From: Acidobacteriota bacterium
GTDB taxonomy: Bacteria > Acidobacteriota > Vicinamibacteria > Vicinamibacterales > UBA8438
NCBI GenBank assembly: GCA_021296485.1
Contig: JAGWAI010000028.1
Coordinates: 8,142-43,467 of the forward strand
Direction of reading: 5' to 3'
Length of the DNA: 35,326 bases
Shown: positions 23,638 to 31,420 of the stretch, piece after piece
Layout of the letters: each line of letters starts with the position of its first letter
How positions within the stretch are numbered: the first letter of the stretch is position 1
Notes under the pieces: model-generated
The model's input: only the letters and a program-made list of their open reading frames with translations
Told to the model about the DNA's origin: nothing
The model's database searches: none
Position numbers and translations under genes: made by a program

Positions 23638-26049
23638 CTATCCGCCCGCGGGCGCCGCATTCGAGTCCGGTCGGGCTGCACGGACCTGTGACGCCCGCCG
23701 CATCTGGAACGGCGCGCTCTCCACGATACCCAGCACTAGCGCCGACCACCGGTAGTCGTTGGCGGCGAGGTCACGGACCAGGTCTCGCACCGTCGGTGCA
23801 TCCGTGTAGCGCAGGCCGCGGCCCAGGCCATACGTAAGGAGCTTCTCGACCACCGTTCGCACGAACGCATCCTGGCCATGGCCGAGCAGCGCCTCCCGAA
23901 ACGCACGCGGGCCGTCGACCGGCCGGCCGGCGAGCGTGATGCTTGCGTCAATCGGCGCTCCGCCATCGGTCTCTCGCCAGCGGCCGACCGCATCGTAGTG
24001 CTCCAGCGCGAATCCGAGGACGTCCATCCGATTGTGACAGCTCGCGCACACCGGGTTGCTGCGATGCTGCTCCATCCGTTCCCGGAGCGATGCCGGCCTG
24101 GCGCCGGGCGCATTCTCCTCCAGCGGCGGCACGTTCGGCGGCGGCGGCGGCGGCGGTGAGCCGAGCAGGTTCTCCAGGATCCACTTGCCGCGCAGGACCA
24201 CCGACGTGCGGTCCGGGTACGACGTCACCGTCAGCACGCTGCCATGTCCCAGAAGCCCCATTCTCCTGTCGTCGGACAGCGCCACGCGCCGCAGGTGGCT
24301 GCCGTATACGCCGTCGATGCCGTAGTGCCGCGCCAGACGCTCGTTCAGATACGTATAGTCGGCCCGCAACAGCTCCGGAATCGGGCGATCTTCGCGCACC
24401 TGGCTGGCGAAGAAGAGCTGCGTCTCGCGCGCCATGGCGTCCCGCAGCGTAGTGTCGTAGCCGCGAAAGAGAGCGCTGTCCGGCTCGTGGGAGTGGATGT
24501 TGCGCACCTGCAGCCACTGCTCCACGAAGTCGTCCATGAACCGCGTGGCGCGACGGTCCGCCAGCATGCGGCTGACCTGCTCTGCCAGGATGGACGCGTC
24601 CGCCAGCCGGCCGCGCACCGCCAGATCCAGCAGCTCGTCATCCGGGATGCTCTTCCACAGAAAGAACGACAACCGCGACGCGAACTCCAGATCGCTCAAC
24701 CGATAGACGGCGCCCGTATCGACCCGCTCCTCTTCCATTCGAATGAGAAACTTCGGCGACGACAGCATCGCCTCCACCGCACGCTCGATGCCGGTATCGA
24801 ACGACCCCTCGCTGTGGCCCGCAGCATAGAGCTCGAGCAGCGGCTGCACATCGACGTCCGTCACGGGACGCCTGTAGGCGCGCCGTGCGAGGGTGCTGAT
24901 TATGGTGCGCGCGCAGGGCTCGTCGTCGGCGGCGCGGCTGGGATAGCACGTGAAGATCTGCCGGCGGCTGGGCGTGTGCTCCGGCACCCGGCCATCGTAG
25001 GGACCGGCGATCTGCAGCTTGTCGATGCCTATCCGCGTGCCGGTTGCCGCGGCCGAAGGCAAAGTGCGCGTGAACGCCGCGGCGACCGTGCGGGTGCCCG
25101 CTCCGACGGGCACACGGACTTCAAGGTGGTCGTCGGCCGTCAGGCGATAGGTATGGATCCGCTGGCCCTCCAGATCGTCCTCCTCGACGCCGATTATCGT
25201 GCCCGGGTCCAGCCCGCTGAACTTGCCGCCGATCGTGAAGCGCTTGATCAGCGCGTGATCCACGCGCAGCTCGATTGCATGCTCGTCTTCTTCAATCCCC
25301 TCGATGCCGTATGACACCGAGTTGCGCTGCAGGCGGATCTTGAAGAGATACTCGCCGTCGAGGGGGAAGGTGTGCCGGACGGCCAGACCGCCCTGCGTTG
25401 CGAACGGCATGCGGCTGCCCATCCGCGCGTCCTGCCGGGCCCGGGCGGGGACGGAATAGAAATGCGACGCGGGCCGATTGTCCGGACTCGCGAGAGCCAA
25501 CCGGCTGATCTTCGTGGCTGCCGACATGTACCGCGCCATCAGAGACGGCGTGATCGCCAGGACGTCGGCATTGTTGTCGAACCCGAAACCGGCGAGGTCG
25601 CTGGGCAGGTAGTCCGCGCCATCGATCTCGAGCGCCAGCAGGTCGCGCACGGCGTTGACGTATTCGGTGCGGTTCAGGCGGCGGGACGCCACCCGCCCGG
25701 GATCCGGCGGCGCCGCTTCGTCCAACCTCCGTTCCAGCGCGGTGACGAAGCTGTTAACTGCGGCCGCGTCGGGTCGGCGCCGGCCCTCCGGCGGCATCTC
25801 CCCGTCGCGCAGCTTGCGGACTACCTTTTCGAGAACTTCGACGTTCGCCGCAACGTCTCCAATGTCCAGGGACTGCAACGAGAGACCGCCCGTCCGCATG
25901 CGATCGCTATGGCAGGCGACGCAGTATTGGTCGAGCAGAACACGCTGCGGAGGAGGGGATTGATCCGGCTCCTGCGCGGCGACCGCGTCCAGTGCCGCCG
26001 CGCCGAGCACGCACCCGGCCGCAACGGCTGCGATGCAGCTCCGTATCAT
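23638..26049 (-). CDS. DUF1592-type dihaem cytochrome protein (PSD-domain protein), copy B
   Basis: The product is a secreted 803-residue protein from the ATG at 26049; the open frame extends to 26202, but the signal peptide (about 1-25, ALDAVAAQ) begins here. Haem sites are CVACH at 43-47 and CASCH at 668-672. In between are DUF1587 (LNRTEYVNAVRDLLALEID), DUF1595 (LARRAYRRPVTDVD), DUF1592 (ASRLSFFLWKSIPDDELLD), DUF1588 (SYPDRTSVVLRGKWILEN and a polyproline run) and DUF1585 at the end. It is a paralogue of the gene at 12057 with the same domain order. It is divergent from an ankyrin gene and is followed by DUF1552, so the three-gene layout of the first unit is repeated in the opposite orientation. 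Confidence 0.93.
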   Translation of the reverse strand: MIRSCIAAVAAGCVLGAAALDAVAAQEPDQSPPPQRVLLDQYCVACHSDRMRTGGLSLQSLDIGDVAANVEVLEKVVRKLRDGEMPPEGRRRPDAAAVNSFVTALERRLDEAAPPDPGRVASRRLNRTEYVNAVRDLLALEIDGADYLPSDLAGFGFDNNADVLAITPSLMARYMSAATKISRLALASPDNRPASHFYSVPARARQDARMGSRMPFATQGGLAVRHTFPLDGEYLFKIRLQRNSVSYGIEGIEEDEHAIELRVDHALIKRFTIGGKFSGLDPGTIIGVEEDDLEGQRIHTYRLTADDHLEVRVPVGAGTRTVAAAFTRTLPSAAATGTRIGIDKLQIAGPYDGRVPEHTPSRRQIFTCYPSRAADDEPCARTIISTLARRAYRRPVTDVDVQPLLELYAAGHSEGSFDTGIERAVEAMLSSPKFLIRMEEERVDTGAVYRLSDLEFASRLSFFLWKSIPDDELLDLAVRGRLADASILAEQVSRMLADRRATRFMDDFVEQWLQVRNIHSHEPDSALFRGYDTTLRDAMARETQLFFASQVREDRPIPELLRADYTYLNERLARHYGIDGVYGSHLRRVALSDDRRMGLLGHGSVLTVTSYPDRTSVVLRGKWILENLLGSPPPPPPPNVPPLEENAPGARPASLRERMEQHRSNPVCASCHNRMDVLGFALEHYDAVGRWRETDGGAPIDASITLAGRPVDGPRAFREALLGHGQDAFVRTVVEKLLTYGLGRGLRYTDAPTVRDLVRDLAANDYRWSALVLGIVESAPFQMRRASQVRAARPDSNAAPAGG

Positions 26050-26105
26050 TGGAAGAACCTGATCTACCTCACTGCGGCTGCCGATTCGAGGCGCAGCTAC
26101 GATGA

Positions 26106-26111
26106 TATACT
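26106..26111 (+). promoter_or_regulatory. Possible -10 box in the divergent gap between ankyrin and DUF1592 genes
   Basis: TATACT at 26106-26111 lies in the only AT-rich patch (26101-26132) of the 165-base divergent gap 26050-26214, about 100 bases before the ankyrin start. On the other strand the same patch reads GTATATCATCG, which could be the -10 region of the DUF1592 gene. No clear -35 boxes are seen. Confidence 0.3.
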
Positions 26112-26214
26112 CAAAATTCGCAAAGAATATCGTGCGAGCCATCCGCAAGATACTCCGAATGCCTGCGCTGCTGCGCTTGGCGATGATCGCTTGCTGCAGC
26201 AAGGAGACAATCCC

Positions 26215-27816
26215 GTGAATACGGCATTCGGCGGGCTGACGCTGGTGCTGGCCGTCGTCTCACTGAGCGCAGCGTCGCTCGCCGCGCGCGGCGAAGACGA
26301 TCTGCGGCTTGTCGACGCGGCAGCGGCACAGGACGCCGCATCCGTGCGGGCGCTGCTGCGCGCGGGCGCCGACGTAAACGCCGCCCGCGCGGACGGCGCG
26401 ACCGCGCTGCTATTCACGACCCACTGGAACGATCTGGCGCTGTCCGAGCTTCTGCTGCGCGCCGGCGCGGACCCCAACGCGGCCGACGATCACGGCGTCA
26501 CGCCGCTCGCGCGGGCCACCGAGAACGCCAGTCCCGAGATGGTCGAGTTGCTGCTGAACGCCGGTGCGAACCCGGATACAGCCGAGATCCTCAGCGGATT
26601 GACCCCCCTCATGACCGCTGTCAGAACAGGGCACCGCGGCGTCGTCAGCGCTCTGTTGCAGCACGGTGCGAATGTCAACGCGGCCACGGTCAAGACGCGC
26701 AACACTCCCCTGATGTGGGCCGTCTCCGGCGGTGATACGGGCCTGACGCGACTGCTCGTCGACGCGGGCGCCGACGTTCACGTTTCGACGGCCAGAGGAC
26801 TGACGCTCCTGATGCTCGCCGCCCGCAACGGCGATGTCGAGATGGCGCGGACGCTGCTGGCCGCGGGAATCGACGCGAACGATACCGGGTCGGCCGGCAT
26901 GCACGCTCTGCCCTTTACCGTTGTCGCGGGTCAGGCCGAATTCGCCTTGTTCCTGCTCGGCCAGGGCGCCGACCCGGACGGCGCCCTGGCCGGCATTCGG
27001 GCGATGCATGCGGCCGCGGGCAATGTTGGCCCCTGGCTGGCCGAATGGAACCAGCAGCACGCGCTGCTGCGGCTGCCCGGCGGCGTGCCGCCGGCTCAAC
27101 GGCCGGCACTGGTCGAAGCACTCGTCGCGAGCGGCGCCGATCCGAATGCGCGCATCGCGGCTACCGGTGTCGACCAGGACTATCTGGCAAGACCCCGGCG
27201 GGGTGCATTTCAGACCTACTCGTGCGGCACCGGCGATCTAAATGGCGCAACGCCGCTGTGGGTCGCGGCACGCGAGGCCAATGGAAACCCACGCGGCGGG
27301 GCTGCGCCGGTGGATAGCGACTCGGACCCGAGGTTGAAGGTGATACGTGCGCTCCTGGCCGCGGGGGCCAACCACGCCGTCGCCACCGAAGACGGGACGA
27401 CGCCGCTCATGGCCGCGGCCGGCCTCGGACAATGCACCAACGATTACACGCTGCGGCGCGGTATCCGGTCGCCCGGCGCAGAGGCGGCGGTAGCGGCGCT
27501 GCTCGATGCGGGCGCGGCTATCGATACTGTGAACGAGGCGGACTTCACGGCGCTGCACGGCGCCGCGTTCCGGGGCCTCAACGAAGTGATCCGGATTCTG
27601 GTCGACCGTGGCGCCGACATCGATGCGCGCGACTTCAGAGGCCGCACACCCTACCGGCTCGCGCAGGGGAGCAAGCAGTCCTTCTACTTTCAGGAGTACC
27701 CGGAGACAGCGGAATTCGTTGCCGGCCTCGGCGCCGACACCACAATCGGGCTGGCCGGCGGCGTGCAGGAACGCTTGCGAGACGTCGCCGTCGAGGACGC
27801 AATCTCCCCTCGCTGA
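26215..27816 (+). CDS. Secreted ankyrin-repeat protein without cytochrome domain
   Basis: The product has 533 residues from the GTG at 26215, which has AAGGAGA (26201-26207) 7 bases upstream; the frame is open far upstream but overlaps the DUF1592 gene. The signal peptide is LTLVLAVVSLSAASLAARG. Ankyrin repeats fill the rest, about eleven, with recurrent LLRAGADVNAARADGATALL, NTPLMWAVSGGDTGLTRLL and FTALHGAAFRGLNEVIRILV. The last repeat runs into a short tail (FYFQEYPETAEFVAGLGADT) and the protein stops where the 10031-11938 paralogue continues into its cytochrome c. It is divergent from DUF1592 copy B. A chaperone-like or docking role for that pair is inferred from the repeated gene order. 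Confidence 0.88.
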   Translation: MNTAFGGLTLVLAVVSLSAASLAARGEDDLRLVDAAAAQDAASVRALLRAGADVNAARADGATALLFTTHWNDLALSELLLRAGADPNAADDHGVTPLARATENASPEMVELLLNAGANPDTAEILSGLTPLMTAVRTGHRGVVSALLQHGANVNAATVKTRNTPLMWAVSGGDTGLTRLLVDAGADVHVSTARGLTLLMLAARNGDVEMARTLLAAGIDANDTGSAGMHALPFTVVAGQAEFALFLLGQGADPDGALAGIRAMHAAAGNVGPWLAEWNQQHALLRLPGGVPPAQRPALVEALVASGADPNARIAATGVDQDYLARPRRGAFQTYSCGTGDLNGATPLWVAAREANGNPRGGAAPVDSDSDPRLKVIRALLAAGANHAVATEDGTTPLMAAAGLGQCTNDYTLRRGIRSPGAEAAVAALLDAGAAIDTVNEADFTALHGAAFRGLNEVIRILVDRGADIDARDFRGRTPYRLAQGSKQSFYFQEYPETAEFVAGLGADTTIGLAGGVQERLRDVAVEDAISPR

Positions 27817-27830
27817 ACCGCGCGCGACGC

Positions 27831-29822
27831 TCAGGACGGCAACCTGAAGGTCAACAGTTCGGCCGCGTGGCCCGCGCCGCCGATGGCCAGCGTAATGTAC
27901 TGAATGCCGTCCATCGAATACGTCATCGGCAAGCCCGTCACGGCCGCGGGTAGCTGCACCGCACCGACCTCCATCCCCGTTGCCTTGTCGTAGGCGCGCA
28001 ACATGGCGGCGCGACCGCCGTCCGGCGTCGTGAACGTGGAATCATCACCGGCTATCAGCAGCGTCTTCGTGACCAGCGTACCGCCGCCGCTGCTGCCCGT
28101 GCGGGGAATGTCGAGGCCTTGCAGCGCCGGGTGGTTTCTGACAACGTCCGGCGTCTCGCCGTGCGGGACCTGCCAGACGATGTCGCCGCGATTCAGATCG
28201 ATGGCCGTAACGCGTCCGTAGGGGGGCTTGGCCAGCGGCAGGCCGTCAACCAGCAGTCCGGTGACCGGAATCGGCGTGGCTCCGTCCTCGCCGCGTCCCC
28301 GGGCGGCGGCCGCCGTCCCGACGACGTAGTTCATGTCCGAGGTAGTCGGATTCGGCTCGACCAGCGCCAGCGACATCATGGACGTCCGCGAGGCCAGGTA
28401 CACGATGCCGGTCTCCGGATCCAGCGACCCGCCGGGCCAGTTCGAGCCGCCGGCGATGTTCGGCAGGGTCAACGTGCCGAGCGGGCCTTCAACGCGGCTC
28501 ACCACGGGCGGCGTGAAGATCGGTCCCAGCCTGTATCTCGAGGCGATTTCCACCGCCGTCGCGCGCAGCTCGGGCGTGAAGTCAACCAGGTCGTCGATCG
28601 TGACCCCCTGGCGGTCGTAGGCGGGCGGCCTTGTCGGAAACGGCTGCGTGGGCGCATACCATTCGCCCGGTACATCGCCGGCCTCGACGGGGCGCTCCTC
28701 GATGGGCCACACCGGCTCGCCCGTCACCCTGTCGAACACATACAGCCAGCTCTGCTTCGTGGGCTGGGCAACCACCTTGACGGACCTGCCGTCCACCGTG
28801 ACGTCGGCCAGGATCGGTCCACACGGAAGGTCGTAGTCCCAGATGTCGTGGTGGACGAACTGGTAGTGCCAGACCCGCTCCCCGGTTTCAAGATCCACGG
28901 CCACCAACGAGTCGCTGAACAGGTTGTCGCCGGGCCGGTGTCCGCCGTAGTGATCGCCGGTCGGCGTCTCGATCGGGAGATACACCAGCCCCGACTCGAG
29001 ATCGACCGTTATCTGCGCCCAGACGCCCGTGTTTCCCGTATAGACGCGCGAGTCGTTCAACCAGGTGTCGGCGCCGAACTCACCGGCGGCCGGAATCGTG
29101 TGGAAGATCCAGAGCCGCTCGCCAGTCAGGACGTCGTACGCGCGCACGTGCCCCTTGGGAGCGGACCGGCTTCGCGGCACCTGGCCGGGCGCATGCGACG
29201 CGCCGACGATGATGGTGTTGCCGGCCACGACCGGCGGGGTTCTCAGCGACACGTCGCCGGTCACGGGGTCGAGCGGCTGGTCCATCTCCAGCCTCAGATC
29301 GACGATGCCGTCATTGCCGAACGACGGAATGCGCACGCCCGTCTGCGCGTCCAGCCCCACGAGTCGATAACCGGGCGTGATATAGAAGATGCGCTCCGCG
29401 TTACCGTCCGTCCAGTACGCGACGCCGCGCCCGGAGCCGCCCCGGGTCGCCAGCTCGCCGCGTCTCCCCTCGTCCATCCGGTGGATCCACTGCAGCTCGC
29501 CGGTAGCTGCGTCGAGCGCCACGACCGCGCGCCGGCTTCCGGCCGTCGTGTACATGACCCCGTTGGCCACGAGTGGTGTCGTCTGCCAGCGATAGTCGAG
29601 CCGCGGACCCAGGTTATCCGTCCCGAACCGCCATGCCAGCTCGAGGGTGTCGAAGTTTGCCGCGTTGATATGGTCGAGCGGCGAATAACGCGTGTTGGCG
29701 AGATCCCCGCCGCGCGTACGCCACTCCCGGTCCGGCGTTCCCGACTGTCCTTCGGCGCGCACCGCGGACATCAGGATCACGAGAACCAGGCCCACGCAGC
29801 GCCGATGACCAGATCGCGTCAT
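27831..29822 (-). CDS. PQQ-dependent dehydrogenase, glucose-dehydrogenase-like, secreted (second copy)
   Basis: The product has 663 residues. A short signal peptide (LVLVILMSAVRAEGQ) leads straight into the propeller (EWRTRGGDLANTRYSPLDHI). The active-site region reads VHHDIWDYDLP with the Gcd-type catalytic Asp at about residue 329, and 27 residues later the Lys in QPTKQSWLYVFDR. The family segments GEWYAPTQPFPTRPPAYD and VDFTPELR are present, and the C-terminal closing blade (MDGIQYITLAIGGAGHAAEL) is complete. There is no fused haem and no membrane domain. It is divergent from a GVWD-family gene, and it is convergent with the ankyrin gene with 14 bases between the stops. Family activity is oxidation of a sugar or alcohol in the periplasm; the actual substrate is unknown. 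Confidence 0.88.
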   Translation of the reverse strand: MTRSGHRRCVGLVLVILMSAVRAEGQSGTPDREWRTRGGDLANTRYSPLDHINAANFDTLELAWRFGTDNLGPRLDYRWQTTPLVANGVMYTTAGSRRAVVALDAATGELQWIHRMDEGRRGELATRGGSGRGVAYWTDGNAERIFYITPGYRLVGLDAQTGVRIPSFGNDGIVDLRLEMDQPLDPVTGDVSLRTPPVVAGNTIIVGASHAPGQVPRSRSAPKGHVRAYDVLTGERLWIFHTIPAAGEFGADTWLNDSRVYTGNTGVWAQITVDLESGLVYLPIETPTGDHYGGHRPGDNLFSDSLVAVDLETGERVWHYQFVHHDIWDYDLPCGPILADVTVDGRSVKVVAQPTKQSWLYVFDRVTGEPVWPIEERPVEAGDVPGEWYAPTQPFPTRPPAYDRQGVTIDDLVDFTPELRATAVEIASRYRLGPIFTPPVVSRVEGPLGTLTLPNIAGGSNWPGGSLDPETGIVYLASRTSMMSLALVEPNPTTSDMNYVVGTAAAARGRGEDGATPIPVTGLLVDGLPLAKPPYGRVTAIDLNRGDIVWQVPHGETPDVVRNHPALQGLDIPRTGSSGGGTLVTKTLLIAGDDSTFTTPDGGRAAMLRAYDKATGMEVGAVQLPAAVTGLPMTYSMDGIQYITLAIGGAGHAAELLTFRLPS

Positions 29823-29866
29823 GTGTCAAATCCCGTACCGAGCATAAGGCATTGGTCGCGGATTGC

Positions 29867-29875
29867 TATCATTAC
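29867..29875 (+). promoter_or_regulatory. TATCATTAC box upstream of the second GVWD gene
   Basis: TATCATTAC repeats exactly the 9-mer in front of the PadR gene (3574-3582) and may be a -10 region (TATCAT) about 47 bases before the GTG at 29919. No -35 box is clear. The gap 29823-29918 is otherwise featureless except for the ribosome site GGAGGT at 29908-29913. Confidence 0.3.
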
Positions 29876-29918
29876 CCGCACGAGCCGGCCCGTGCGCCCG
29901 TAACGCTGGAGGTCATCC

Positions 29919-30893
29919 GTGAGAATTCAACTCTCCGTCCCGACAGTGGTGCTCGCGACCGTCGCCGCGCTTGCCGTCCTCGCAGCCGCGCCTGCCGGCG
30001 CCCAGTCGCCGGATCGCGGCTGGGAACCGCCGCGAACCGCCGACGGCCAGCCCGACATTCAGGGCCTCTGGAACAACATCGACGCGTTCTTCGTACCGTT
30101 CGAACGCCCGCGCGAGCTGGACGGACGCGAGGAGGTCAGCGCCGACGAACTGCAGGAGGTTCTCGAGGCGCAAGCGGAACAAAAAGTGGCCGCCGCCGAC
30201 AGCGGGACCGGCGCCGGTCCGCTCCACTGGTATGAGTTCGGGGCCACCGAGCAGCCCGGGACGTCGCCGTCGCTGGTGGTCGACCCGGCCGAGGGACGCC
30301 TGCCGTCGTTGACGCCGTTCGGCAGCCAGCGCCGCGAGTACTACCAGGTGCACCGCCACGACGCGGCCGAAACCATCGCCCCCTCGGACCGCTGCGTCTC
30401 GCGCGGTCTGATGGGCAAGATGCTGCCGACGTTCTACAACAACGGCAAGATGATTCTCCAGGCGCCGGGATACGTCGTGATCTTCAGCGAGATGATCCAC
30501 AATGCGCGGATCATTCCTCTGGACGGACGCCCGCGCATCGACGACGACATTCGGCTTTGGGAAGGCGATGCGCGCGGCCGCTGGGAGGGCAACACCCTCG
30601 TGGTCGAGACGGCCAACTACCGGGACATGGGTGAGATGCGCGGCAGCGACCTCCATTCCGAGGAACTCCGCACCGTCGAGCGCTTCACGGTCGTCGACGC
30701 CGAAACGATCGCCTACGAGGCGCGCGTCGATGACTCGAAGACGTTCACCGACGCGTGGACGGTCGCGTTCCCGTTCAAGCGTGACCCGAGCTATCAGATC
30801 TTCGAGTACGCCTGCCACGAAGCGAACTACTCGGTCCCGCACATGCTTTCGGGGGCTCGGGCAGACGAGGCAAAGGCGGCGGCCGGCCGCTAG
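29919..30893 (+). CDS. Secreted protein of unknown function (GVWD family, copy 2)
   Basis: The product has 324 residues from the GTG at 29919, with GGAGGT 5 bases upstream. The signal peptide is LATVAALAVLAAAPAGAQ. It shares with the gene at 2417 the order GQPDIQGLWNN, FERPRELDGREE, SLVVDPAEGRLPSLTP, SDRCVSRG, FSEMIHNARIIPLDGR, GRWEGNTLVVE, VERFTVVDAET and FEYACHEANY, so both belong to one family. Function is unknown. Both copies lie next to a PQQ dehydrogenase gene: one follows it on the same strand, the other is divergent from it. That hints at a shared oxidation pathway. It heads a three-gene plus-strand group with the next gene 19 bases on. Confidence 0.85.
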   Translation: MRIQLSVPTVVLATVAALAVLAAAPAGAQSPDRGWEPPRTADGQPDIQGLWNNIDAFFVPFERPRELDGREEVSADELQEVLEAQAEQKVAAADSGTGAGPLHWYEFGATEQPGTSPSLVVDPAEGRLPSLTPFGSQRREYYQVHRHDAAETIAPSDRCVSRGLMGKMLPTFYNNGKMILQAPGYVVIFSEMIHNARIIPLDGRPRIDDDIRLWEGDARGRWEGNTLVVETANYRDMGEMRGSDLHSEELRTVERFTVVDAETIAYEARVDDSKTFTDAWTVAFPFKRDPSYQIFEYACHEANYSVPHMLSGARADEAKAAAGR

Positions 30894-30912
30894 CACAACT
30901 ACGGAGGATCAA

Positions 30913-31404
30913 ATGCAGATATCCCGCTTGCAACGCGTCGTGACCGTTCGATTCTCACTGGCGCTGGTCGTACTGGCCGTCTCGGGCGCGGGAGGCGCCG
31001 CTGAAGCGGCGCAGTCCTGCCACGACTTGCCCAGGCCTCAGGACATTGCGACGATTTCGTCCGCGGCGCAGATACCGGACGCCTACGTCGCGCGCCTGAA
31101 CGCGGGGGACGCCGAGCACGTGACCGACCTCTTCGCGGACGACGCCGTGCATCGCGGTCCCGACGCGGTGATCCGCATCGGGCGGGCCGCGCTGCTGGAG
31201 TTCTACGAAGACGTCCTCGCCAACGGGGCGCTCGACATGGCCGTGGGCACGAGCGCGGCGGAAGGCAATCGCGTGGCCTTCGAGCTGGTCAGCCGGCAGG
31301 CGTGCGACGATGCGGACCCGGCGACGGCGGTGGACGTCATCACCGTCAACGACGACGGCAAGATCCAGGACTTCACCGTCTTCTACCGGCCGGACGGCAG
31401 CTGA
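30913..31404 (+). CDS. Secreted SnoaL/NTF2-like protein
   Basis: The product has 163 residues from the ATG at 30913, with GGAGG 5 bases upstream. A signal peptide (about 1-33, ending EAAQS) is followed by a small cone-shaped alpha+beta fold typical of SnoaL-like/NTF2-like proteins: a helical start (IPDAYVARLNAGDAEHVTDL), then LFADDAVHRGPDAVIRIG, AALLEFYEDVLANG, and a beta-sheet end (IQDFTVFYRPDG). Two cysteines (SCHD and QACDD) could form a disulphide. Members of this fold are isomerases, hydratases or binding modules, and which applies here cannot be read from the sequence. It lies between a GVWD protein and a DUF3604 lipoprotein in one probable operon. Confidence 0.78.
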   Translation: MQISRLQRVVTVRFSLALVVLAVSGAGGAAEAAQSCHDLPRPQDIATISSAAQIPDAYVARLNAGDAEHVTDLFADDAVHRGPDAVIRIGRAALLEFYEDVLANGALDMAVGTSAAEGNRVAFELVSRQACDDADPATAVDVITVNDDGKIQDFTVFYRPDGS

Positions 31405-31420
31405 TTCGACGCGCGAAGTC

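Noticed and set aside
25372-26214. Upstream extension of the second ankyrin gene
   Set aside because: It is antisense to DUF1592 copy B; AAGGAGA and a signal peptide mark the GTG at 26215.
28119-29903. 594-codon open frame on the plus strand
   Set aside because: It is antisense to the complete quinoprotein at 27831-29822, has low-complexity composition and shows no recognisable motif.
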